A DNA stretch of 64,000 nucleotides from Micromonospora sicca (GCF_003172935.1 NZ_QGKS01000192.1:1-64000), one strand, 5' to 3'; counted from the stretch's first letter, positions 15,301 through 25,138 are shown. Made by a program: numbers and translations. Notes: generated by a model from the sequence alone, not told the origin.

Positions 15301-18300
15301 ATGGGTGGCCATAATGATCCTGTGGCTGTAGGCGCGCACCCCACCCGGTCCGACCGCCCGATCGACTTCTTCATCAGCTACTCGCCCGCCGACGAGCGCT
15401 GGGCGACCTGGCTGGCGTGGGAGTTCGAGTCCGCCGGGTACCGCACCCTGCTCCAGGCGTGGGACTTCGTCGCCGGCACCAACTTCATCGACTTCATGGA
15501 TCGGGGTGTCCGCGAGGCCGCCGTCGTGGTGGCCGTCCTCTCCGAGCGCTACCTGCACTCGACGTACGGGAAACTGGAGTGGCAGGCCGCGCTGCGCGCC
15601 GACCCCGACGGCACCGGCAACAAGCTGGTCACCGTCCGGGTGGAGGACTGCCCGATCGACGGCCTGCTGGCCACCATCACCTACGTCGACCTGGTCGGGG
15701 TCACCGACGCGGCGCAGGCCCGGGGGCGGGTGCTGGACCGGATCCGGGAGGCGCTCGACGGCCGGGCCAAGCCCGTCCTGCAACCGGCCTTCCCGCACCA
15801 CCCCGCCGGGCCGGCCGGGGTGCTCGCCGAGCCGGCCGCGGGCGTGCCCGCGCCGCGCCGCTCCCGCCGTACGCCGATCAACCCGCCGCCGTTCCCGCCC
15901 GCGGCGCTGGCGCTGCCCGACGCCCGGTCCACCGTGACCGTGTTCCAGGTGGCCGGGCCGCGCTTCGGCCGGGGCATGATCTCCCCCGGCGCCCCGGTCA
16001 CCCCGGGCGAGCTGCAGGAACACCTGATGGGCGACCTGACGCTGCTGATGAACGACGGCGTCCCCCGGCCGGACCTGCTGGTGGTGGCCGGCAACCTGAC
16101 CGAGTCGGGCAGCCCGCGCGAGTTCTCCGACGCGCTGAGCTTCCTCACCGGGCTGCGGGTGCTGCTCGGGTTGGAGCCGCACCGGCTCGTCGTGGTGCCC
16201 GGCCCCCGGGACGTCACCATGGCCGCCAGCCGCGCGTACTTCGCCACCTGCGAGGCCGACGACGTCGACCCGCAGCCGCCGTACTGGCCGAAGTGGCGGC
16301 ACTACGCCCGGCTCTTCGACGAGCTGTACCAGGGCCTGGAGGACCGGATCTTCGACAGCGAGCAGCCGTGGACGCTGTTCGCGGTGCCGGACCTGCGGGT
16401 CGTGGTGGCGGGGCTGAACTCCACCGTCGCGGTCACCCACCGCGAGGAGGACCGGTACGGCTTCCTCGGCGAGGCCCAGTCCACCTGGTTCGCCCAGCGC
16501 CTGCGGCACTACCAGCAGTCCGGCTGGCTGCGGCTGGGCGCCATGGCGCACGCACCCGGCCCACGCACCCCGTACGCCGACGAGGTCGCCGTCGCGGACG
16601 GGACGACCCTGCGCGACCGCGGGCCGTTCAACCGGCTGGTCGGGCCGATGCTCAACCTGCTGCTCTCCGACGCCGCGCCGACCCGCGCGCCGGTCGACCC
16701 GGTGGTGCCGCTGTCCACCGCGTCCCGCGACGGCCGGGCGCAGGTGCTGCGGCTGGCCGCCGACGGGATGACCCGCTGGGTGCTCGGCCGCGACGACCGG
16801 CACGACGTGGGCGAGCCGACGGCGGTGCGCTGGCCCCGGTCGGAGGCCACCTTCGGGGCGGCCGGCCCGGCCCAGGTGCCCGATCCGCGGCTGCCGACCG
16901 CTGCGGAGGGGCCGACCCAGGGCACGGCGGCGCCCGGCGTGCCGGCCGCCGCGCCGGCCGTGGTCGCGCCGGCGCCGCTCGAGCGGCTGCTGGACCGGCT
17001 GGCCGAGGTGTGCGAGGCGCGCTACGACCGGGTGCTGGTCCGCCGGGTGCCCGCCGACCCGCCACACCTGTTCGTCACCTACCGCGCCGACGGGGTGGTC
17101 CGGCAGCAGCGGGTCGGCGCGTACGTCGGCACGCCGAGCGCCGCCGACGTCGACGACTTCGCCCGGCGGGTGCACGCCACCGATCCGGACGTCGCGTCCG
17201 AGCTGGTCTACGACGGCGACCGGATCGGCCGGGGGCTGGCCGAGGCGGCGCAGCGGCGCGGGGTGCGCGTGCTGCACCTGACCGAGTTCCAGGGCCTGCT
17301 GGACCTGCGCGAGTACGTCGCGGCGCAGACCGCCCGGTTGCAGGCCGACCGGCTCTACCCGCCCGGGCAGTACGTGCCGCAGCGCTACCGGCACCTGGTC
17401 GGCGCCGACCAGCGGGTCCGCGAGGACGTGGTGGACGAGCTGCTGGAGCTGATCTCCGCCCCGGACGGCCGGTTCGTGCTGGTGCTCGGCGACTTCGGCC
17501 GGGGCAAGACGTTCGCGTTGCGGGAGGTGGCCCGCCGGCTGCCCACCGCCGCGCCCGACCTGATCCCGATCCTGGTGGAGCTCCGCGCGCTGGACAAGGC
17601 GCACTCGGTGGACGGGCTGGTCGCCGCGCACCTGGCCAACCACGGCGAGCAGGTGATCGACCTCAAGGCGTTCCGCTACATGCTCCGGAAGGGTCGGATC
17701 GTGCTGCTCTTCGACGGGTTCGACGAACTCGTGGCCCGGGTGGCGTACGACCGGGCGGCCGACCACCTGGAGACCCTGCTCCAGGCGGCCGAGGGCAAGG
17801 CCAAGATCGTGGTGAGCAGCCGGACCCAGCACTTCAAGACCAACTCGCAGGTGCTGACCGCGCTCGGCGAGCGGGTCGGGCTGCTGCCGCACCGCCGGGT
17901 GCTGGCCATCGAGGACTTCACCCCCGGCCAGATCGAGGCCTTTCTGCGCAACCGGTACGGCGGGGACGAGCAGGCCGCCCGCGACCGGATGGACCTCCTG
18001 GCCGGGGTGAAGGATCTGCTCGGCCTGTCCCGCAACCCGCGGATGCTGGGGTTCATCGCCAACCTCGACGAGGGCCGGCTGGCCGCGGTGGCCGGGGCCG
18101 GCGGCACGTTCAGCGCCGCGGCGCTCTACCGGGAGATCCTCGAGTCCTGGTTGGACTTCGAGGAGCGGCGTACCCAGGGGGTGCCGGGCGCGCCGGTGAC
18201 GCTGCGCCGCCCCGAGCTGTGGGCGGCGGTGAGCCGGCTGGCGTTCCAGCTCTGGGAGAGCGGCGAGTCGTACCTGCGGCTGGCCGAGCTGGCCGATGCC

Positions 18301-21126
18301 GCCGGCCAGCTCACCGGGCTGGCGGAGTCGCGGCTGTCCGGCCCGCAGGCGATGCACGCGGTGGGCGCCGGCAGCCTGCTGGTGCGGACCGACGACGGAC
18401 TGTTCGGGTTCATCCACACCTCGGTGCTGGAATGGCTGGTCGCCGAGGGGATCGCCGCGCAGTTCAACCGGGGGGAGGACCCGTCCGCGCTGGCGGTGCG
18501 CCCGCTGTCGGCGCTGACTGTGGAGTTCCTCGGCGACCTGGCCGACCCGCGCCGGTGCACGGCCTGGACAGCCCGGGTGCTCGGCGACGAGGACGCCGGG
18601 GAGACGGTCCGGGCCAACGCGCTGCGGCTCAGCGCCCGGCTGCGGCTGCCCGACCGCGCCGACCTGCGGGGCGCCTCGCTGCGCGGGGAGGACCTGTCCC
18701 ACCGGGAGCTGGCGCGGGCCGACCTGACCGCCGCCGACCTCACCGCCACCCGACTCGTCGCGACCAACCTCAGCGACGCCCGGCTGGAACACGCCCGGCT
18801 GCGCGGGGCGCGCCTGGACCAGGCCCGGCTCGTCCGCGCCGACCTGCGCGAGGCCGACCTGGCCGGGGCCCGGTTGTTCCGTACCGACCTGCGTGGCGCC
18901 CGGGTCACCGGCAGCCGCTGGCGGCGGGCCGCGCTGATCGACGTGGCCGCCGACGCGGCCCTGCTGCGCGCGCCGGAGCTGCGCGGCGCGGTGGTGGCGC
19001 CCGGCCGGCCGGTGGTGCCCGGTCTGGCCCCACCGGCGGTGGGCGTCTCCTACGGCTTCGAGGTGGGCCGGCTGCCGGTGCCGGTGGCGTACAGCCCGGA
19101 CGGGGCGGTGCTCGCCGTCGGCAGCGACGACGGTGGCGTGCTGATCTGCGACACACTCACCGGCCTGCCGGTGCGCACCCTGCAGGGCCACCGGGGGCGG
19201 GTCTACGCCGTCCGTTTCGACGCCGCCTCGCACCAGCTGGTCACCGGCGCGGCCGACCTGACCGTACGGCTGTGGGACGCCGACCACGGCGACGTGCGGC
19301 ACGTCATCGAGGACGTCTTCGCCGGCTGGGTCTGGCCGCTCCTCACCGACGGGGCGCGGGGCCGGTTGGTGGTCGGCGACGCGGCCGGCGTGGTCCGGCT
19401 CTACGACACCCGCAGTGCCCAGCTGCGGCACGAGTGGCCCGGCCACGCCGCGCCGATCTGGGGCACCTCGTTCAGCCCGGACGGCCGGCGGGTCGTGGTG
19501 GTGGACAGCGCCGGCGTGATCCGCGGCTGGGACGTCGCCTCGGGGGCGCTGGCGTTCCAGGTCCGCGAGCCGGAGGTGGTCTACCGGGTGGTGCACACCC
19601 CGGACGGTCGGTCCCTGGTCGCCGTCGGGCAGCACGGCCGGGTGTGGGTGCGCCGGGCCGTCGACGGGGAGCTGCTGCGCCAGCCGCGCGGCCACGAGGC
19701 CGACGTGTACGCCCTGGACGTGCACCCCGACGGCCGGCTGATGGCCACCGGGGACACCCACGGCGCGCTGCGGCTGTGGGAGGTGGACACCGGCCGCCCG
19801 GTACGCGTGCTGGGCCGGCAGCGCGGCGCGATCTACAGCGTCCGGTTCAACGGCGACGGCTCCCTGCTGGCCTCGTCGGCCAGCGACGGCGCCATCCAGC
19901 TCTGGGACACCGCCGACGGCCAGCCGCGGCACGAGCTGACCCGGCACCGCGGCTCGGTCTGGCCGGTGGTCTGGCGGCCGGATCAGCAGCAGGTGGCGAG
20001 CAGCAGCAACGACGGCACCACCCGGCTCTGGGACGTCCGCACCGGCCAGTTGCAGCACACCCTGCGCGGGCACGGCCGGCGGGTCACCGCGCTCTCCTTC
20101 TCCGACGACGGCGAGGTGCTGGCCACCTGCGGCAACGACGGGGTGGTGCGGCTGTGGGAGCCGCGTACCGGCCGGTTGGTCCGGCAGCTCAGCAGCCCGG
20201 CGGACCGGCTGCTCTCGGCCGTCTTCTGCCCGGGCGAGCCGCTGCTCGCCGCGCCGAGCGGCGACGGCGGGGTGCACCTGTGGAACACCGACACCGGCGT
20301 GGACGAACGGGAGCTCAACGTGGACACCGACCACGTCTGGGCGGCCGCGTTCAGCCCGGACGGCGACGCGCTGGCCACCGCGAACGACGACGACACCGTC
20401 CGGCTGTGGTACCGGCGGACCGGCCGGCACTTCGCCACCCTCACCCCGCACCGCGGCCGGGTCCGGGCGGTGGCGTTCAGCCCGGACGGCGAGACCATCG
20501 CCACCGGCTGTGACGACCACCTGGTCCGGCTCTGGGACGCCGCCACCGCGACCTGCCGCGCCACGCTGGAGCAGCACACCGAACGGGTGTACGCGGTGGC
20601 CTTCAACGCCGACGGGACGCTGCTCGCCAGCGCCAGCAACGACGGCACGGCGGTGGTCTGGGACGCGCTCACCGGCGAGCGGCGCACGATGCTCACCGAG
20701 CACGCCGGCCGGCTCTGGTCCTGCGCGTTCAGCCCGAACGGCAACCTGCTGGCCACGGCGGGGGACGACCTGGCCATCCGGCTGTGGGACCCGGGCACGG
20801 GTCGGCTGCACGGCACCCTGGCCGCGCACACCCGGCGGGTCTGGTCGGTGGCGTTCAGCCCCGACAGCAGCCTGCTGGCCAGCGCCGGGGACGACGGTAC
20901 GGTCCGGCTGTGGGACGTGGCCGACCCGGAGCACGCCCAGCTGCGGGCCACCCTGATCGGGCTGCCGGACGGCTGGGCGGCGGTCAGCCCCGACGGGCGG
21001 TACAAGCTGGACGGTGACCCGGGCGGTCAGTTCTGGCACGTCATCGGGACCTGCCGGTTCGAGGTGGGAGAGCTGGACCCGTACCTGACGCAGGTGCGCC
21101 GGCTGTCCGTGGACGCCCCGTTCTGA
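15301..21126 (+). CDS. TIR - degenerate metallophosphoesterase - NACHT - pentapeptide - WD40 protein (NLR-like)
   Basis: A STAND/NLR-like protein of about 1,941 residues. (1) TIR domain, ~20-135; 'SERYLHSTYGKLEW' places Glu93 at the usual NADase glutamate. (2) Metallophosphoesterase-like domain, ~210-500, with lost metal ligands: GNLTE (264-268) replaces GDLTD, PGPRD (300-304) replaces PGNHD. (3) A small alpha/beta module, ~560-680, resembling REase-like domains near STAND NTPases. (4) NACHT NTPase: Walker A GDFGRGKT (730-737), Walker B 'VLLFDGFDE' (801-809), then 'SSRTQHF'. (5) Pentapeptide repeats, ~1120-1210. (6) About 15 WD40 blades, ~1250-1885, probably two propellers. ATG 15301 is chosen as nearest to the TIR; ATG 15244 is also in frame. 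The likely mode is ligand sensing by the repeats, NACHT oligomerisation and TIR-driven NAD+ depletion, as in antiphage NLR-like proteins; this is inference. Confidence 0.9.
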   Translation: MGGHNDPVAVGAHPTRSDRPIDFFISYSPADERWATWLAWEFESAGYRTLLQAWDFVAGTNFIDFMDRGVREAAVVVAVLSERYLHSTYGKLEWQAALRADPDGTGNKLVTVRVEDCPIDGLLATITYVDLVGVTDAAQARGRVLDRIREALDGRAKPVLQPAFPHHPAGPAGVLAEPAAGVPAPRRSRRTPINPPPFPPAALALPDARSTVTVFQVAGPRFGRGMISPGAPVTPGELQEHLMGDLTLLMNDGVPRPDLLVVAGNLTESGSPREFSDALSFLTGLRVLLGLEPHRLVVVPGPRDVTMAASRAYFATCEADDVDPQPPYWPKWRHYARLFDELYQGLEDRIFDSEQPWTLFAVPDLRVVVAGLNSTVAVTHREEDRYGFLGEAQSTWFAQRLRHYQQSGWLRLGAMAHAPGPRTPYADEVAVADGTTLRDRGPFNRLVGPMLNLLLSDAAPTRAPVDPVVPLSTASRDGRAQVLRLAADGMTRWVLGRDDRHDVGEPTAVRWPRSEATFGAAGPAQVPDPRLPTAAEGPTQGTAAPGVPAAAPAVVAPAPLERLLDRLAEVCEARYDRVLVRRVPADPPHLFVTYRADGVVRQQRVGAYVGTPSAADVDDFARRVHATDPDVASELVYDGDRIGRGLAEAAQRRGVRVLHLTEFQGLLDLREYVAAQTARLQADRLYPPGQYVPQRYRHLVGADQRVREDVVDELLELISAPDGRFVLVLGDFGRGKTFALREVARRLPTAAPDLIPILVELRALDKAHSVDGLVAAHLANHGEQVIDLKAFRYMLRKGRIVLLFDGFDELVARVAYDRAADHLETLLQAAEGKAKIVVSSRTQHFKTNSQVLTALGERVGLLPHRRVLAIEDFTPGQIEAFLRNRYGGDEQAARDRMDLLAGVKDLLGLSRNPRMLGFIANLDEGRLAAVAGAGGTFSAAALYREILESWLDFEERRTQGVPGAPVTLRRPELWAAVSRLAFQLWESGESYLRLAELADAAGQLTGLAESRLSGPQAMHAVGAGSLLVRTDDGLFGFIHTSVLEWLVAEGIAAQFNRGEDPSALAVRPLSALTVEFLGDLADPRRCTAWTARVLGDEDAGETVRANALRLSARLRLPDRADLRGASLRGEDLSHRELARADLTAADLTATRLVATNLSDARLEHARLRGARLDQARLVRADLREADLAGARLFRTDLRGARVTGSRWRRAALIDVAADAALLRAPELRGAVVAPGRPVVPGLAPPAVGVSYGFEVGRLPVPVAYSPDGAVLAVGSDDGGVLICDTLTGLPVRTLQGHRGRVYAVRFDAASHQLVTGAADLTVRLWDADHGDVRHVIEDVFAGWVWPLLTDGARGRLVVGDAAGVVRLYDTRSAQLRHEWPGHAAPIWGTSFSPDGRRVVVVDSAGVIRGWDVASGALAFQVREPEVVYRVVHTPDGRSLVAVGQHGRVWVRRAVDGELLRQPRGHEADVYALDVHPDGRLMATGDTHGALRLWEVDTGRPVRVLGRQRGAIYSVRFNGDGSLLASSASDGAIQLWDTADGQPRHELTRHRGSVWPVVWRPDQQQVASSSNDGTTRLWDVRTGQLQHTLRGHGRRVTALSFSDDGEVLATCGNDGVVRLWEPRTGRLVRQLSSPADRLLSAVFCPGEPLLAAPSGDGGVHLWNTDTGVDERELNVDTDHVWAAAFSPDGDALATANDDDTVRLWYRRTGRHFATLTPHRGRVRAVAFSPDGETIATGCDDHLVRLWDAATATCRATLEQHTERVYAVAFNADGTLLASASNDGTAVVWDALTGERRTMLTEHAGRLWSCAFSPNGNLLATAGDDLAIRLWDPGTGRLHGTLAAHTRRVWSVAFSPDSSLLASAGDDGTVRLWDVADPEHAQLRATLIGLPDGWAAVSPDGRYKLDGDPGGQFWHVIGTCRFEVGELDPYLTQVRRLSVDAPF

Positions 21127-21293
21127 CCGCCGGCCCGGCTGAATCGATTCCGCACCGGATAGCCGGCACGCGCCGGTCGGGTGGGCGGACCATACAGTGA
21201 CCGGGCCGCTGGCACAGGCTCCCACCAGCACCGACAGCGGCACAGAAAGCCGGGCAAGAGAACGCCGTGCGGCACATGTGGTAATACGAGAAG

Positions 21294-22160
21294 ATGTTCC
21301 CAGGCTTCACGAACGAACGGATCGCCGCGGGGGAATTGACGATCAATGTCTGCCACGGCGGCGACGGGCCGCCGCTGCTGCTGTTGCATGGATACCCGCA
21401 AACGCACGTGACGTGGCAACGGATCGCGCCAACACTCGCGAAGCGTTTCACGGTCATCTGCCCCGACCTGCGCGGCTACGGCGACAGCGACAAGCCACCA
21501 GGCGGCGACGACCACAGCGCCTACTCCAAACGCACCATGGCCCTCGACCAGGTCGAGGTGATGCGCTACCTCGGCTTCGAGCGGTTCGCCGTCGCCGGTC
21601 ACGACCGTGGCGCCCGCGTGGCGCTACGACTCGCGCTCGACCATCCGGACGCGGTCTCGCACCTGGCGGTCCTGGATATCGTCCCAACCAAGACGATTTA
21701 CGAAACGATCGACCAACAGCAGGCCACCACTGTGTGGCGCTACTTCTTCCTGATTCAACCTCAGGACCTGCCCGAACGCCTCATCGCCGGGGACCCACCC
21801 GGGTACCTGCACTGGACACTCAACGAGTGGTGCGGAACGCCGGGGGCACTCGACGAACAGGCGGTCGCCGAGTACGAGCGCTGCTTCGACCGAGCCACCA
21901 TCCACGCCAGCTGCGAGGACTACCGGGCCGGCGCGACGATCGACCTCACACACGACCGCGCCGACGCTTCCCGCAAGCTCGCCTGCCCGACGCTGGCGCT
22001 GTGGAGCAAGCCCGGGATCGGCGGCGCCTACGACGTGACCGGCATCTGGCGCGAGCGCGCACCGCACTTCACCGGCCGGGCCCTCGACTGCGGGCACTTC
22101 CTCGCCGAGGAACGGCCACAGGAAACGGCCGGGGCCCTACGGTCATTCCTGTCCACCTGA
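21294..22160 (+). CDS. Haloacetate dehalogenase-like alpha/beta hydrolase
   Basis: A 288-residue alpha/beta hydrolase. Nucleophile Asp104 sits in 'AGHDRGARVA', followed by R105 and R108, and the catalytic His is H268 ('CGHFLAEE'). The 'LHGYPQTHVTW' oxyanion region, 'LDHPDAVSHLAVLDIVPT' and 'YLHWTLNEW' closely follow the fluoroacetate/haloacetate dehalogenase pattern, where the two arginines bind the carboxylate and His/Trp bind the halide. True dehalogenation is not proven; epoxide-hydrolase-like activity is an alternative. ATG 21294 has GAGAAG just upstream. It is probably transcribed separately from the upstream NLR-like gene. Confidence 0.88.
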   Translation: MFPGFTNERIAAGELTINVCHGGDGPPLLLLHGYPQTHVTWQRIAPTLAKRFTVICPDLRGYGDSDKPPGGDDHSAYSKRTMALDQVEVMRYLGFERFAVAGHDRGARVALRLALDHPDAVSHLAVLDIVPTKTIYETIDQQQATTVWRYFFLIQPQDLPERLIAGDPPGYLHWTLNEWCGTPGALDEQAVAEYERCFDRATIHASCEDYRAGATIDLTHDRADASRKLACPTLALWSKPGIGGAYDVTGIWRERAPHFTGRALDCGHFLAEERPQETAGALRSFLST

Positions 22161-22435
22161 GCCCGCGTCGGCCAATGGCTCCCGCCGCTGCCGGCCGTCT
22201 CGGCCCTGCTCGCCGACTGCAGCCGCAGCTCAGAGGTGCAGTCGTCCGGTTTGATCGACTACGCCCACGGCCCAGATCAACACCGCCGGAAGCGGTCAGC
22301 CGGTCATGTCGAGGTTCCGGAACCGGCGCGAAACATTGACCTAACGCGATCCTAGTCGGAAGGATTCCTTACCGAGACGAGGGCGGCCCCGGACCGGCGG
22401 GGTACGGGTGACCGGCCCCCGTGGGGAGGCACGAC

Positions 22436-25081
22436 ATGAGATCGCGCAGGTACGCCGTACTCGTCGGGGCTGGCGCCCTGGCCGTGTCCCTGCTACCGGG
22501 CCCGCCCGCGGCGGCCGCGGACACCCAGACCGTCACCGTCACCACCGACCGGCCGGTCTACCAGGCGGGCGAGGGCAGCCGGGTGCCGGTGGACGTGGCC
22601 GTGACCACCTCCGACGGGCGGCCGTTGGCCACGGCGACCACCGTCCGGTACGCCACGGGCGCCGGCACCGCGACGCCCGGCGTCGACTACGCCGCCGCGT
22701 CCGGCGTGCTCACCTTCCCGGCCGGCAGCCCGTCGGGCTCCATCCGCCGGTTCACCGTCACCCTGCACCGGGACCGGTCGGCGGAGACCGCCGAGGCCGT
22801 CCCGCTCACCCTCACCTCCGCCGGGGTCACCGTCGCGGCTCAGCCGACCGTCGTGGTCGACGCGCACGGTTTGCCGTACCTCGACCGCAGGTTGCCGGTG
22901 GAGCAGCGCGTCGCCGACCTGCTCGGCCGAATGACGCTGCCGGAAAAGATCGGCCAGATGACCCAGGCGGAACGGGCCGCCGTGGCCGACGACCCCACGG
23001 CGGTCGCCCGCTGGCAGCTCGGCTCGGTCCTCTCCGGCGGCGGCTCGACGCCCGCCAGCAACACGCCGGCCGCCTGGGTGGAGATGGTCAACGGCTTCCA
23101 GGCCCAGGCGCTGAGCACCCGGCTCCAGATCCCGATGATCTACGGCATCGACGCCGTGCACGGCCACGGCAACGTGTACGGCGCCACGATCTTCCCGCAC
23201 AACGTCGGCCTCGGTGCCACCCGCGACCCGGCCCTGGTGGAGCGGGTCGGCCACGCCACCGCGACGGAGGTGCGCGCCACCGGCATCCCGTGGGACTTCG
23301 CGCCGTGTCTCTGCGTCTCCCGGGACGAGCGGTGGGGACGCAGCTACGAGAGCTTCGGCGAGGACCCGGCGCTGGTGGTGCGGATGGAGACCGTCATCGA
23401 CGGGCTCCAGGGCCGCCGGCCCGGCCAGCTCGACGACGGCGACCGGGTGCTGGCCACCGCCAAGCACTACGCCGGCGACGGCGACACCGACTACGACGAG
23501 GCCACCGCCGCCGCCAACGAGGGCCGGCCGTGGTGGGAGCAGAAGTATCCGATCGACCAGGGCGTCACGGTCACCGACCGGGCCCACTTCGCCCGGGTCG
23601 ACCTCGCCCCGTACGTCCCGGCGGTGGGCTCCCACCACGTCGGCAGCGTGATGCCCTCGTTCTCCAGTGTGGACTGGACCGAGGACGGGCTGGGCAACCC
23701 GACCAAGATGCACGCCAGCCGTGAGCTGATCACCGACGTGCTCAAGGGCCGGATGGGCTTCCGCGGCTTCCTCATCTCCGACTGGGAGGGCATCCACCAG
23801 ATCCCCGACCCGGCCGAGCCGGCCAACACCGGGCTGACCGCCTACAAGGTCCGGGTCGGGGTCAACGCGGGCACCGACATGTTCATGGAGCCGTACAGCG
23901 CCGAGCAGTTCGAGCAGTTGCTGCTGGCGGAGGTCACCGCCGGGCGGGTCAGCCAGGCGCGGATCGACGACGCCGTGCGGCGGATCCTGGTCAAGAAGTT
24001 CGAGCTGGGCCTCTTCGAGCACCCGTACGCCTCGGCGGGGAACGTCGACCAGGTGGGCGGCGCGCAGCACCGGGCGATCGGCCGCGAGGCGGTGGCGAAG
24101 TCCCAGGTGCTGTTGAAGAACAGCGGCGGCGCGCTGCCGCTGCGGAAGGACGCCCGGGTGTACGTCGCCGGCCGCAACGCCGACGACATCGGCAACCAGG
24201 CGGGCGGCTGGACGATCGCCTGGCAGGGGGTGTCCGGCGACGCGATCCCCGGCACCACCATCCTCGAGGGCATCCGGGAGGTGGCGCCGCAGGCGCAGGT
24301 CACCTACAGCGCGGACGCCTCGGCGCCCACGGCCGGCGCCCAGGTGGGCGTCGTCGTGGTCGGTGAGACGCCGTACGCCGAGGGGTACGGCGACGTCGGC
24401 GGTCCGGAGTGCGGCTGGTGTTCGACGCCGCAGCAGGAGGAGAAGTCGCTGAGCCTCCAGCCGGGCGACCGGGCCGTGGTCGACAAGGTCTGCGCCGAGG
24501 TCCCCACCTGTGTCGTCCTGGTGGTTTCCGGCCGGCCGCAGCTGCTCACCGACCAGCTCGGCGAGATCGACGCGCTGGTGGCGTCCTGGCTGCCGGGCAG
24601 CGAGGGCGCGGGCGTGGCGGACGTGCTCTTCGGCCGGCGTCCCTTCACCGGCCGGCTGCCGGTCACCTGGCCCGGCAGCGCGGCGCAGGTGCCGATCAAC
24701 GTCGGCGACGCGGACTACCGGCCGCTGTACCCGTTCGGCTGGGGGCTGCGTACCGGCTCCACCCGGACGCTGCTGGCGGCCGTCGCCGCCGACCGGGCGG
24801 TCCTGCGCGCGGCGCTGGCCGTCGGCAACTGGAACCCCGACGGCTCGCTGCGGAACGCCACCGAGGTGCTCCGGCTGCTCGGCCGGCCGCTGGGATCCGG
24901 GCCCGGCGACGCGGCGCTGACCGACGCGATTCTCGCGGTGGCCCGGGACGCCGCCCAGGCCGCGGTCGTCGGGGGCCGGGCGCCGGCCGACTGGGCGGCG
25001 CTGATCGCCGACGCCGAGCACGCGCAGCTCAGCGGGGACCCGCTGCGGGCGTTCACTCTGCTCGTCCGCGTCGCCGCCTGA
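22436..25081 (+). CDS. Secreted glycoside hydrolase family 3 with N-terminal Calx-beta domain
   Basis: An 881-residue secreted enzyme. Signal peptide ~1-28 ends in 'PPAAAA'. Residues ~30-138 form a Calx-beta domain ('TATPGVDYAAASGVLTFPAG'). The GH3 catalytic barrel follows ('RVADLLGRMTLPEKIGQMTQAERA', 'IDAVHGHGNVYGATIFPHN') with nucleophile Asp449 in 'LISDWEGI'. Next come the GH3 C-terminal alpha/beta sandwich ('AGRNADDIGNQAGGWTI...') and a ~100-residue helical tail absent from the paralogue at 50.5 kb. GH3 enzymes of this type are beta-glucosidases/exo-beta-glucanases. ATG 22436 follows GGGGAGG by 6 bases. Confidence 0.95.
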   Translation: MRSRRYAVLVGAGALAVSLLPGPPAAAADTQTVTVTTDRPVYQAGEGSRVPVDVAVTTSDGRPLATATTVRYATGAGTATPGVDYAAASGVLTFPAGSPSGSIRRFTVTLHRDRSAETAEAVPLTLTSAGVTVAAQPTVVVDAHGLPYLDRRLPVEQRVADLLGRMTLPEKIGQMTQAERAAVADDPTAVARWQLGSVLSGGGSTPASNTPAAWVEMVNGFQAQALSTRLQIPMIYGIDAVHGHGNVYGATIFPHNVGLGATRDPALVERVGHATATEVRATGIPWDFAPCLCVSRDERWGRSYESFGEDPALVVRMETVIDGLQGRRPGQLDDGDRVLATAKHYAGDGDTDYDEATAAANEGRPWWEQKYPIDQGVTVTDRAHFARVDLAPYVPAVGSHHVGSVMPSFSSVDWTEDGLGNPTKMHASRELITDVLKGRMGFRGFLISDWEGIHQIPDPAEPANTGLTAYKVRVGVNAGTDMFMEPYSAEQFEQLLLAEVTAGRVSQARIDDAVRRILVKKFELGLFEHPYASAGNVDQVGGAQHRAIGREAVAKSQVLLKNSGGALPLRKDARVYVAGRNADDIGNQAGGWTIAWQGVSGDAIPGTTILEGIREVAPQAQVTYSADASAPTAGAQVGVVVVGETPYAEGYGDVGGPECGWCSTPQQEEKSLSLQPGDRAVVDKVCAEVPTCVVLVVSGRPQLLTDQLGEIDALVASWLPGSEGAGVADVLFGRRPFTGRLPVTWPGSAAQVPINVGDADYRPLYPFGWGLRTGSTRTLLAAVAADRAVLRAALAVGNWNPDGSLRNATEVLRLLGRPLGSGPGDAALTDAILAVARDAAQAAVVGGRAPADWAALIADAEHAQLSGDPLRAFTLLVRVAA

Positions 25082-25096
25082 TTTCGGAAGGGAGGC

Positions 25097-25138
25097 GAGG
25101 GGCGGCGGTCGACCCTGGACGGTCGACCGCCGCCCCTC
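25097..25138 (+). terminator. Strong hairpin terminator after the GH3 gene
   Basis: A perfect 18-bp GC stem (25097-25114 with 25121-25138) and a 6-base loop, starting 16 bases after the GH3 stop. No T-run follows, as is usual in high-GC actinomycetes. Confidence 0.8.

Noticed and set aside
13999..21243. A 2,414-codon open frame on the minus strand that runs across the whole TIR-NACHT gene
   Set aside because: Only its last ~410 codons are a gene (the ArsB-type transporter). The rest is the GC-rich shadow of the plus-strand gene, with Arg/Gly/Val/His-rich low-complexity content.
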